Shown here piece after piece: positions 16,572-24,333 of a stretch of DNA of 64,000 nucleotides. The stretch comes from Streptomyces sp. RB17 (GTDB lineage: Bacteria; Actinomycetota; Actinomycetes; Streptomycetales; Streptomycetaceae). Under the pieces are notes generated by a model, which saw only the letters and a list, made by a program, of their open reading frames with translations, was not told the DNA's origin and did not search any database. Each line of letters starts with the position of its first letter. Positions within the stretch are counted from its first letter, which is position 1. Location: NCBI RefSeq assembly GCF_009604455.1, contig NZ_WEGL01000006.1, positions 558,001 through 622,000 on the forward strand, given 5' to 3'. The position numbers and the translations under genes are program-made.

Positions 16572-17961
16572 CTGCCGTCCGGGGATCCGATGCGCGGTAA
16601 CGGGCTTCGCAGGCCATCACCAGGGTGCGCGGGCCCAGTGTGATCGCCGGGCGTGGTGGCCGTTCGACATACCCGGGCACATGGCGCAGCCGACGCCGGC
16701 CGGCGAGGGTCGCGAGCGCCAGGATGGCCTCCACCATGGCGAACTCGTCACCGAGGCATCTGCGGTTGCCCGCGGAGAACGGCATCAGCGCGCGGCGCTG
16801 TTCGGCGGTGGGTTTCCCCGGTAACCAGCGGTCGGGGTCGAAACGCTCGGGGTCGGGGAACGACGAGGGATCGTGGTGCAGCAGGTAGGGGCTGTACAGA
16901 ACGGTGGCTCCCGCGGGCAGACGGCACCCGGCGAGTTCCGTGTCCCTGGTGGCGACGCGGGTGAACAGCCAGCCGGGCGAGGAGTGGCGCAGCGTCTCGG
17001 AGACGACGCAACGGGTGTGGACGAGGTGCGGCAGATCCTCTGGGCCGGGCCGTCGGCCTCCAGGGAGGACGGCGTCGAGCTCGGCGTGCAGGCGGCGCTC
17101 CGCCTCCGGATGGCGGGCCAGCAGGCTGAAGGCGTCGGCAAGGCACAGCGCCGGGGCCTCGACACCCGTGAGCAGCAGCGTGATCAGGTGGTCGTGGACC
17201 TCCTGATCGGTGATCGGCGTCTCTCCGCCGTCGCCGCGCACGGCCGCCAGCAGCGTTCCCAGCACATCGTCGCGGTCGGCACCCCGGCGGCGCTCCGCGA
17301 TCGCCGCGTCGATGATCGCGTGGAGGCGCGACAGCGCGTGCCGGTAGCGGCGGTTGGCGGGTGCGGGGAGGCGGAAGAGGGCGTCGATCGGTACGACCGT
17401 GCGGACGAACAGGCCTCGGACGACGTCCGTGAGACAGTCCCGCACCTCGGCGGTCGTCGGGTCGTCCAGCGAGTCGGAGAGGAGGACCCGGCTGATCACG
17501 CGGGTGGTGAGGGTCATCATCGCCTCGGTGACGGGAACCGTCCGGCCCGCCTGCCACGCGTGGCACACCGATTCGGCCTCCTCGGTGACGAGATCCGTGT
17601 ACGCGGCGACGTGGGAGGGGCGGAAGCCGGGTTGCAGCAGCCTGCGCTTGTCCCGGTGCGTCGCCTGGCGGCAGGTGACGAGACCGTCCCCCATCAGCTT
17701 TCCGAGCCGGTCGTACAGCGGGCCGCCCTTGTCGTAGGTGTGCGGATCCATGAGCACGTCGTGGGTCAGCTCCGGGTGGCACACGATCCAGGCGCGCTGC
17801 GGGCCCAGCCGTATCTCGACCAGATCCCCGTGCGCGGGCAAAGAATTCAGAAACGCCAGCGGCCGCCGGTATAAGGCGATACCGTGGCCGAGGAGTGGGA
17901 ATATGCCGGGAGCAGTACCTGTCCGCCACGTTCGTTTCTGTTCGGGCACAGCACGGCTCAT
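16546..17961 (-). CDS. Cytochrome P450 of the terpene locus
   Basis: A 471-residue P450. ExxR is E322-R325; the heme loop is FSAGNRRCLG (395-404) with Cys402 as axial ligand. The I-helix reads LLLTGVEAPALC (263-273): the acidic residue E268 is kept, but the usual Thr for O2 activation is Ala269-Pro270. AGGAGG at 17967-17972 precedes the ATG. It is the first gene of the P450, cyclase and LAL run, suggesting it oxidises the cyclase product. Leu380 is a TTA codon (complement of 16822-16824), which is rare in this GC-rich genome and read by the bldA tRNA. Overall form recalls CYP170/CYP183 terpene oxidases, without a firm assignment. Confidence 0.9.
   Translation of the reverse strand: MSRAVPEQKRTWRTGTAPGIFPLLGHGIALYRRPLAFLNSLPAHGDLVEIRLGPQRAWIVCHPELTHDVLMDPHTYDKGGPLYDRLGKLMGDGLVTCRQATHRDKRRLLQPGFRPSHVAAYTDLVTEEAESVCHAWQAGRTVPVTEAMMTLTTRVISRVLLSDSLDDPTTAEVRDCLTDVVRGLFVRTVVPIDALFRLPAPANRRYRHALSRLHAIIDAAIAERRRGADRDDVLGTLLAAVRGDGGETPITDQEVHDHLITLLLTGVEAPALCLADAFSLLARHPEAERRLHAELDAVLPGGRRPGPEDLPHLVHTRCVVSETLRHSSPGWLFTRVATRDTELAGCRLPAGATVLYSPYLLHHDPSSFPDPERFDPDRWLPGKPTAEQRRALMPFSAGNRRCLGDEFAMVEAILALATLAGRRRLRHVPGYVERPPRPAITLGPRTLVMACEARYRASDPRTAGDHVVDHT
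16822..16824 (-). other. In-frame TTA (bldA) codon in the P450
   Basis: TGG TTA CCG encodes Trp-Leu380-Pro of the P450. In Streptomyces TTA is read only by the developmentally controlled bldA tRNA, so translation of the first gene of the terpene locus may be delayed until development. Confidence 0.8.
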
Positions 17962-18195
17962 GGAAACCTCCTGACCAGCGCGACACGTGAATTGCGGGAA
18001 ATGTGCTACGGACTTGACGCTCGCAACAAGTCCTGCCCAAGTTCAACGGCACTCTTTTCCGGAAGCCTTTCCCCAAAGGGGCGCACAGGAGCACGCAGAA
18101 GCAAAAGATGCATGCGGCGAGGACCGTCGATGCTGTGCGCATGCGCCCTGCACGGTGCTTGACCCTCCTCCGTGACCGACCGAGGATCATGAGCC

Positions 18196-19692
18196 ATGAC
18201 GCAGGGACACGGCAGCACGGTCGACGGGGTGCTGCGCCGCAGCGCCCGGCGCACCCCGGCCCGCCGCGCGGTGGAGTACGGCGAGCGCCGCTGGACGTAC
18301 GAGGAACTCGACGGCGCCGTCTCACGCGCGGCCTCGGTGCTGCTCGCCGAGGGCCTCACGCCCGGCGACCGGGTCGGCGCCTACGGCCACAACTCCGACG
18401 CCTACCTGATCGGCTTCCTGGCCTGCGCCCGTGCGGGCCTGGTCCATGTGCCGGTCAACCAGAACCTGACCGGGGACGACCTGGCCTACCTCGTCGGCCA
18501 GTCCGGCAGCACCCTCGTCGTCGCCGACCCGGACCTGGCGGGCCGGCTCCCGGACGGCGTACGGGTGTTGCCGTTCAGGGACACCGACGGCTCGCTGCTC
18601 GCCCGGCTGGCGGACGCGACCCCGTACGACGGGCCCGAACCGCGCACCGAGGACCTGGTGCAGCTGTTGTACACCTCCGGTACGACCGCCCTGCCCAAGG
18701 GCGCGATGATGACCCACCGGGCCCTCGTGCACGAGTACCTGAGCGCGATCACCGCCCTGGACCTGAGCGCCGGTGACCGTCCGGTGCACGCGCTGCCGCT
18801 GTACCACTCGGCGCAGATGCACGTGTTCCTGCTGCCGTATCTCGCCGTCGGCGCGACCAATGTCATCCTGGACGCGCCCGACGGGGACCGGCTGCTCGAC
18901 TTGATCGAGGCGGGCCGTGTGGACAGCCTGTTCGCCCCGCCCACGGTGTGGATCGGCCTGGCGGGCCGGCCCGACTTCGCCACCCGCGACCTCGACGGGC
19001 TGCGCAAGGCCTACTACGGCGCCTCGATCATGCCCGTCCCGGTGCTGGAGCGGCTGCGCGAACGTTTGCCGCGGCTGGCCTTCTACAACTGCTTCGGGCA
19101 GAGCGAGATCGGCCCGCTGGCCACGGTCCTCGGCCCCGACGAGCACGCGGGCCGGCTGGACTCCTGCGGGCGGACCGTGCTGTTCGTGGACGCACGGGTC
19201 GTGGACGACCAGGGCGAGGACGTGCCCGCCGGCACGCCCGGCGAGATCGTCTACCGCTCACCGCAGTTGTGCGAGGGCTACTGGGACAAGCCCGAGGAGA
19301 CTGCCGAGGCCTTCCGGGACGGCTGGTTCCACTCCGGGGACCTCGCGGTGCGCGACGACGACGGCTACCTCACGATCGTGGACCGGGTGAAGGACGTCAT
19401 CAACTCGGGCGGCGTACTGGTCGCTTCACGCCAGGTCGAGGACGCCCTGTACACCCATGAGGCGGTCGCCGAGGCCGCCGTGATCGGCCTGCCCGACGAG
19501 CGGTGGATCGAGGCGGTGACGGCGGTCGTCGTCCTGCGCGGCGAGGTGACCGAGGATCAGCTCATCGCCCACGTGAAGGAGAAGCTCGCGCCCTTCAAGG
19601 CGCCCAAACGGGTGCTGTTCGTGGACGAGTTGCCGCGCAACGCCAGCGGGAAGATCCTCAAGCGCGAACTGCGGGACCGGTTCAGCCACTAG
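18196..19692 (+). CDS. Acyl-CoA synthetase (FadD family)
   Basis: A 498-residue ANL ligase. Motifs are LLYTSGTTALPKGAMMTH (P-loop), FYNCFGQSEIG, FHSGDLAVRDDDGYLTI with the conserved Asp, DRVKDVINSGG (hinge) and catalytic Lys in LPRNASGKILKREL. It is followed convergently by the LLM oxidoreductase, whose stop overlaps its own by 4 bp (CTAG). The 234-bp gap to the divergent P450 should hold both promoters. The acid substrate is unknown. Confidence 0.87.
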   Translation: MTQGHGSTVDGVLRRSARRTPARRAVEYGERRWTYEELDGAVSRAASVLLAEGLTPGDRVGAYGHNSDAYLIGFLACARAGLVHVPVNQNLTGDDLAYLVGQSGSTLVVADPDLAGRLPDGVRVLPFRDTDGSLLARLADATPYDGPEPRTEDLVQLLYTSGTTALPKGAMMTHRALVHEYLSAITALDLSAGDRPVHALPLYHSAQMHVFLLPYLAVGATNVILDAPDGDRLLDLIEAGRVDSLFAPPTVWIGLAGRPDFATRDLDGLRKAYYGASIMPVPVLERLRERLPRLAFYNCFGQSEIGPLATVLGPDEHAGRLDSCGRTVLFVDARVVDDQGEDVPAGTPGEIVYRSPQLCEGYWDKPEETAEAFRDGWFHSGDLAVRDDDGYLTIVDRVKDVINSGGVLVASRQVEDALYTHEAVAEAAVIGLPDERWIEAVTAVVVLRGEVTEDQLIAHVKEKLAPFKAPKRVLFVDELPRNASGKILKRELRDRFSH

Positions 19693-20573
19693 CCGAGGCC
19701 GTCGGCGGACTTCGACGGCAGCACGGCGTCGGCCAGCAACCGCCAGTGCGGCAGTGCCGATTCGCCCGGCGACACGCCGATCACCTGCACGGCGACATGA
19801 TCGGCCCCCGCCTCCACATGCCCGTGCAGCTTCTGTACGACCGTGTCCGGGTCGCCCCAGAACACCAGGTCGTCCACGAACCGGTCGCTGCCGCCGCCGC
19901 AGAGGTCGTCGTCGGTGTATCCGAGCCGGCGGAACTTGGCGAGGTTGTAAGGGGTTTCGAGGTAGCCGCGCAGGTGCTCGCGCGCGAGGGTGCGGGCGCG
20001 GTCGGGGTCCGTCTCGAACAGCACCGCGTGCTCGACGGCCAGGAAGGCGTCCGGCCCGAGGATCTCCCGCGCCTGCGCGGTGTGGGCCGTGTTGACGTGG
20101 TAGGTGTGGGCCCCCTCGGCGCGGTCGCGGGCCAGCTCCAGCATCCTGGGGCCGTAGGCGGCCAGCAGGCGCCGGACGGGCTGGGCCGGGCGGGGGTTGG
20201 GCGTCTCCATCGCGTCCAGCTCGTCGAGGTACCCGGCCATCGCGGCGAGGGGCTTGATCCCCGGACGCGGCTGCCCGCCGAAGCCAAGGCCGAGCACGTG
20301 CCGCCCCGGGTAGGCGTCCGCGAGCAGCAGGGCGGCACCGTGCGCCCAGGTCGCCTCCCGGGACCAGATCCGGGCGATGCCGTTCACGACGCCGAGCCGC
20401 CGCGTCGAAGCGAGCAGGAATCCGGCGTGCGTGAACGCGTCCCGGCCGAGCGCCTCCGGGATCCAGACGGCCCGCCAGCCCAGATCCTCCAGTTCCTGGA
20501 CAGAGTCGCGGATCCGCGTGGCCGGCTGGTGCTCGAAGTCGAAGGTGTAGATCCCGAACGTGCCGAGGTTCAT
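19689..20573 (-). CDS. LLM-class F420-dependent oxidoreductase
   Basis: A 294-residue luciferase-like TIM barrel of the actinobacterial F420-binding type. The start is MNLGTFGIYTFDFEH, with family segments AVWIPEALGRDAFTHAG, GVVNGIARIWSRE and HVLGLGFGGQPRPG. The F420 cofactor is inferred from the subfamily. The reaction is hydride transfer to or from an unknown small molecule. The gene is preceded by a short region rich in TATCGA half-sites and then, on the same strand, by the ArsR regulator, which probably controls it. Confidence 0.82.
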   Translation of the reverse strand: MNLGTFGIYTFDFEHQPATRIRDSVQELEDLGWRAVWIPEALGRDAFTHAGFLLASTRRLGVVNGIARIWSREATWAHGAALLLADAYPGRHVLGLGFGGQPRPGIKPLAAMAGYLDELDAMETPNPRPAQPVRRLLAAYGPRMLELARDRAEGAHTYHVNTAHTAQAREILGPDAFLAVEHAVLFETDPDRARTLAREHLRGYLETPYNLAKFRRLGYTDDDLCGGGSDRFVDDLVFWGDPDTVVQKLHGHVEAGADHVAVQVIGVSPGESALPHWRLLADAVLPSKSADGLG

Positions 20574-20610
20574 CGGTGCGCTCCTTCACAGGGGGTGATG
20601 CCGCGGATGG

Positions 20611-20645
20611 TATCGAAGAATCGTAATATCGCAGATTTTCGATAT
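20611..20645. promoter_or_regulatory. Candidate ArsR operator upstream of the LLM gene
   Basis: An AT-rich island in GC-rich DNA, 38 bp upstream of the LLM start. It contains TATCGAA (20611-20617) inverted against TTCGATA (20638-20644), and a nested perfect ATATCG-N8-CGATAT (20626-20645). A related TTTCGA/TCGATA pair lies before the ArsR gene. Confidence 0.5.
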
Positions 20646-20686
20646 GAACGGCAAGGGGCGGTGACGGGTGGCGGGGGTGTGTGCGG

Positions 20687-21025
20687 TCAGAGGGTGTGGC
20701 CGAGCTCCGCGACCAGATCGGCGATGCGTTGCTCGTCCCGCCTGTAGTGCGTCCACTTGCCGACGCGGGTGGCCCGGACGAGCCCCGCTCGCTGGAGTTC
20801 GGCCATATAGGCGGACACGGTGGACTGGGCCAGTCCCGCCTTGGCCTGTATGTGGCTCACGCACACACCGATCTCGGCCGGATCGGCGATGGCCGTCTCC
20901 ATCGGGAAGTGCCGTTCCGGTTCGCGCAGCCAGCGCAGCATCTGCAGGCGTATGGGGTTGGACAGCGCCCGCAGCGCGTTGACCAGGTCCGGGTTCGCGT
21001 CAGGGGTGGGGGTGCTGTCCGTCAT
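20687..21025 (-). CDS. ArsR/SmtB-family transcriptional regulator
   Basis: A 112-residue winged-helix repressor: ALSNPIRLQMLRWL (helix 1-2), QAKAGLAQSTVSAYMAELQRAGLV (recognition helix) and a wing of VGKWTHYRRDE. No Cys-based metal site is present (only one Cys, in IGVCVSH), so it probably senses something other than a metal thiolate. Upstream of the LLM oxidoreductase on the same strand with a 113-bp gap, it may regulate that gene and itself through TATCGA-type sites. Confidence 0.85.
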   Translation of the reverse strand: MTDSTPTPDANPDLVNALRALSNPIRLQMLRWLREPERHFPMETAIADPAEIGVCVSHIQAKAGLAQSTVSAYMAELQRAGLVRATRVGKWTHYRRDEQRIADLVAELGHTL

Positions 21026-21053
21026 GGCTGGCGAGTATAGGCCGCCGACGACG

Positions 21054-21071
21054 TTTCGAGGTACGTCGATA
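21054..21071. promoter_or_regulatory. Candidate autoregulatory ArsR site
   Basis: TTTCGA-N6-TCGATA, an imperfect inverted repeat (5 of 6 positions) about 30 bp upstream of the arsR-type start. Its half-site TATCGA is shared with the 20611-20645 element. Confidence 0.4.
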
Positions 21072-21103
21072 CGATCCTGGGGCCGCGAACCCTGACGCGG
21101 CGC

Positions 21104-22408
21104 TTAGCCGGCGGCCTTCGGCCGCAGGTCCACGATCCTGCGGATCTTGCCGACCGAGCGTTCCAGCGACTCCGGCTCCACGATCTCCACGTCGACGGAC
21201 ACTCCCACCCCGTCCTTGACCGCCGCGCAGATGGACAGGGCCGCCGCGTCGCGCGCCTCCGGTCCCGCGTCCGGGCGGGCCTCGGCCCGGACGGTCAGCC
21301 GGTCCAGCCGGCCCTCACGGGTCAGCCGGAGCTGGAAGTGGGGTGCCACGCCGGGCGTGCGGAGCACGATCTCCTCGATCTGGGTCGGGAACAGGTTGAC
21401 CCCGCGCAGGATCACCATGTCGTCACTGCGCCCGGTGATCTTCTCCATCCGCCGGAACGCCCGGGCCGTGCCGGGCAGCAGCCGGGTGAGGTCCCGGGTG
21501 CGGTAGCGGACGATCGGCATGGCCTCCTTGGTCAGCGAGGTGAAGACCAGTTCGCCACGCTCGCCCTCCGGCAACACCTCGCCCGTGATCGGGTCGACCA
21601 CCTCCGGATAGAAGTGGTCCTCCCAGATCGTCAGCCCGTCCTTGGTCTCCACGCACTCCTGCGCCACGCCCGGGCCGATCACCTCGGACAGTCCGTAGAT
21701 GTCCACGGCGTCGATCGCGAACCGCTCCTCGATCTCGCGCCGCATCTGCTCGGTCCAGGGCTCGGCCCCGAAGACGCCCACGCGCAGCGAGGTGCCGCGC
21801 GGGTCCACGCCCTGCCGCTCGAACTCGTCCAGCAGCGTGAGCATGTAGGACGGGGTCACCATGATGACGGCCGGCTGGAGGTCCTGGATCAGCTGCACCT
21901 GCCGGGCCGTCATACCGCCGGAGGCCGGGACGACCGTACAGCCCAGGCGCTCGGCACCGTAGTGTGCGCCCAGGCCACCGGTGAACAGCCCATAGCCGTA
22001 GGCCACATGCACGATGTCACCGGGCCGCCCGCCGGCCGCCCGGATCGACCGCGCCACCATGTCGGCCCACATGGAAAGGTCGTTGTCCGTGTAGCCGACC
22101 ACCGTGGGGCGTCCGGTGGTGCCGCTGGAGGCGTGCAGCCGGCGGATCCGCTCGCGTGGCACGGCGAACATCCCGTACGGGTAGTTCTCCCTGAGGTCCG
22201 CCTTGGTCGTGAACGGAAAACGAGCGAGATCGGCGAGGGAGCGGCAGTCCTCGGGGCGGACGCCGGCCTTGTCGAAGGAGTCCCGGTAGAACGGCACGTT
22301 GTCGTAGGCATGCCGCAGCGAGGTGCGCAGGCGCTCCAGCTGGAGTTCCCGCAGCTCCTCCGGGCCGAGCCGTTCGCCCGCATCGAACAGGTCCGTCGCA
22401 ACCGCCAT
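21104..22408 (-). CDS. paaK: Phenylacetate-CoA ligase
   Basis: A 434-residue AMP-forming ligase of the PaaK family, which makes phenylacetyl-CoA from phenylacetate, ATP and CoA. Signatures are HASSGTTGRPTVVGYT, GGMTARQVQLIQDLQP, GVFGAEPWTEQMR, YGLSEVIGPGVA and ITGRSDDMVILRGVNLFP. I chose ATG 22408, preceded by GGGAG at good spacing, over the in-frame ATG 22438. The rest of the paa ring-epoxidation genes are absent, so it may serve another aryl acid or supply antibiotic precursors. A perfect 16-bp palindrome sits 40 bp upstream. Confidence 0.88.
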   Translation of the reverse strand: MAVATDLFDAGERLGPEELRELQLERLRTSLRHAYDNVPFYRDSFDKAGVRPEDCRSLADLARFPFTTKADLRENYPYGMFAVPRERIRRLHASSGTTGRPTVVGYTDNDLSMWADMVARSIRAAGGRPGDIVHVAYGYGLFTGGLGAHYGAERLGCTVVPASGGMTARQVQLIQDLQPAVIMVTPSYMLTLLDEFERQGVDPRGTSLRVGVFGAEPWTEQMRREIEERFAIDAVDIYGLSEVIGPGVAQECVETKDGLTIWEDHFYPEVVDPITGEVLPEGERGELVFTSLTKEAMPIVRYRTRDLTRLLPGTARAFRRMEKITGRSDDMVILRGVNLFPTQIEEIVLRTPGVAPHFQLRLTREGRLDRLTVRAEARPDAGPEARDAAALSICAAVKDGVGVSVDVEIVEPESLERSVGKIRRIVDLRPKAAG

Positions 22409-22447
22409 CGAGCCGTCTCCCTCGCCGCACTCACTCACATACCGGAC

Positions 22448-22463
22448 GACCGATCATTCGGTC
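22448..22463. promoter_or_regulatory. Perfect palindrome GACCGA-TCAT-TCGGTC upstream of paaK
   Basis: 6-bp arms with a 4-bp spacer, 40 bp before the paaK start. The ACCGA/TCGGT form resembles PaaR-type (TetR family) operators of phenylacetate genes. No tetR gene is adjacent, so the regulator must be elsewhere. Confidence 0.55.
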
Positions 22464-22684
22464 GCTCCGCTCGGGGCCAGTAATTCAGGCCATGCGGCTC
22501 CAGGCAAGAGGCCTGCGAAGATTTTTCCGCGCCGGTCACGCCGGAGAACGGGCACGTGGAGCCGCGACGGGAGCCGCTGCCTCCCTCTCGGCCGAGCTGC
22601 CCATCGGCCCATCGGCCCATCGAGCTGTAGTCCACCTCCTCGCCCCGGGCGGTGAAACGTTGCGCCGCGCCGGGGCCTGGCGAC

Positions 22685-23563
22685 ATGATCACGACCATGC
22701 CGACCTTCACCGCGCCCGACGGCACCCGGCTCGCCTACCACCTGCGAGGTGAGGGCGAACCCCTCGCCGTCCTGCCCGGCGGCCCGATGCGTGCCTCCGC
22801 CTACCTCGGAGACCTCGGCGGGCTGACCGCGCACCGCCGCCTCGCCCTGCTCGACCTGCGCGGCACGGGGGACTCCGCGCCGCCCCCGGACCCGGCGACG
22901 TATCGGTGCGACCGCATGGTCGAGGACGTCGAGGTGTGGCGTGCACACATGGGTCTGGAACACATGGATCTGCTCGCCCACTCGGCGGGCGCGGCTCTCG
23001 CCATGCTCTACGCGGCCCGCCACCCGCAGCGGATACGGCGACTGCTGCTGATCACGCCCAACCCGTCCGCCCTGGGCCTGCGGGCGACCCCCGAGGACCG
23101 GCTGGCCGCGGCACGGCTGCGCACGGACGAGCCGTGGTTCGCGGAGGCGTTCCCGGTCTTCCGGGCCTGGCTGGCGGGCGAGGCGGACTTCGACGACGTG
23201 TTCCTGCCGTTCTTCTACGGCCGCTGGGACGACGCCGCCCGGGGCCACACGGACGCCGAATTGGAGCAGACCAACGAGGAGGCGGGGGAGCGCTACTTCG
23301 CCGACGGTGCCTTCACCCCGGACGCGACCCGGACCGCCCTCGCCGCGCTGACCGCGCCGGTCCTCGTGCTCGCCGGGGAACTGGACGGCGGCCCCCGCCC
23401 GGACCTGGCCCGCCGTGCCGCCGAGGCCTTCCCGGACGCCGAGGTCGCCGTCCAGCCGGGCGCCGGTCACTACCCCTGGCTGGACGACCCGGAGCGGTTC
23501 CTGAAACGCACCCTCGCCTTCCTCGACGGCCCGGCCGGCGCCGCTCTGCCCTCGGCAGAGTAG
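22685..23563 (+). CDS. Alpha/beta hydrolase, proline-iminopeptidase-like
   Basis: About 292 residues. It has an alpha/beta-hydrolase core with oxyanion strand AVLPGGPMRASAYLGDL, nucleophile elbow LLAHSAGAALAM, acid in VLVLAGELDGG and catalytic His in GAGHYPWLDDP. The HGG-to-PGGP start resembles proline iminopeptidases. ATG 22685 (MITTMPTF) is chosen; ATGs at 22652 and 22697 are alternatives. No signal peptide. It sits head to tail with a second alpha/beta hydrolase 38 bp downstream; substrates are unknown. Confidence 0.78.
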   Translation: MITTMPTFTAPDGTRLAYHLRGEGEPLAVLPGGPMRASAYLGDLGGLTAHRRLALLDLRGTGDSAPPPDPATYRCDRMVEDVEVWRAHMGLEHMDLLAHSAGAALAMLYAARHPQRIRRLLLITPNPSALGLRATPEDRLAAARLRTDEPWFAEAFPVFRAWLAGEADFDDVFLPFFYGRWDDAARGHTDAELEQTNEEAGERYFADGAFTPDATRTALAALTAPVLVLAGELDGGPRPDLARRAAEAFPDAEVAVQPGAGHYPWLDDPERFLKRTLAFLDGPAGAALPSAE

Positions 23564-23601
23564 GCGGCCCGGACCGGTCGGCCTGGCCTAACGTGCCCGG
23601 C

Positions 23602-24315
23602 ATGGACACCGCGGCACCGCACACCATCGAGGCGAACGGCATCTCCCTGGCCTGCCGGACCTGGGGCCCGGCGGACGCCCCGCCCGTGGTGCTGCTGCAC
23701 TGCCGGGGCGCGGACGGCGCGGACTGGACGCACATCGCCGAGCGGCTCGCGGCGCCCCCGGGACCGCGCCGGCTGTACGCCCCCGACCTGCGCGGCCACG
23801 GACACAGCGACTGGCCGGGGGACTACCGGGCCGAGGCGATGAGCGATGACGTCCTTGCCCTGCTGGCGGCCCTGGGCCTCGGCCGCGCCGATGTCGTGGG
23901 CCACTCGCTGGGCGGCATCGTCGCCTACCTGCTCGCCCAGCGGCATCCCGGTGTCGTTCGACGGCTGGTGCTGGAGGACATCTGCGCACCCGTGCCCCTC
24001 GACCCACCCCGACCGTCCGCCGAACGGCCCGCGGGAGAGCTGCCGTTCGACTGGGCGATGGTGCGGGCCACCGACGAGCAGCGCAACGCCCCCGATCCTG
24101 TGTGGTGGGACCACATGGACCGGATCACCATGCCGACGCTGGTCATCGGGGGTGGTCCCACCAGCCACATTCCGCAGGAACAGGTCGCACAGCTCGCCGG
24201 CCTGATCCCCGGTGCCTCGCTTGTCACCGTGGACGCGGGACACCTGGTGCACGAGTCCCGTCCGGAGGAGTTCCTCGCCGTGGTGCGTGAGTTCCTCGAC
24301 CGCCCCGGCCGTTGA
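23602..24315 (+). CDS. Alpha/beta hydrolase
   Basis: A 237-residue cytoplasmic alpha/beta hydrolase. Visible are VVLLHCRGADGADWTHIA (oxyanion region, with Cys in place of the usual Gly-Phe), DLRGHGHSDWPG, nucleophile elbow VVGHSLGGIVAY and the His in DAGHLVHESRPEEF. The cap domain is short. It is probably cotranscribed with the hydrolase just upstream. Haloperoxidase-like or esterase activity is possible; sequence does not decide. Confidence 0.8.
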   Translation: MDTAAPHTIEANGISLACRTWGPADAPPVVLLHCRGADGADWTHIAERLAAPPGPRRLYAPDLRGHGHSDWPGDYRAEAMSDDVLALLAALGLGRADVVGHSLGGIVAYLLAQRHPGVVRRLVLEDICAPVPLDPPRPSAERPAGELPFDWAMVRATDEQRNAPDPVWWDHMDRITMPTLVIGGGPTSHIPQEQVAQLAGLIPGASLVTVDAGHLVHESRPEEFLAVVREFLDRPGR

Positions 24316-24333
24316 GGACCGGCGTCGGCCGGA

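Noticed and set aside
22409..22438. Earlier ATG for paaK adding ten residues
   Set aside because: The extension is not family-like and has no ribosome-binding site, whereas ATG 22408 follows GGGAG at normal spacing.
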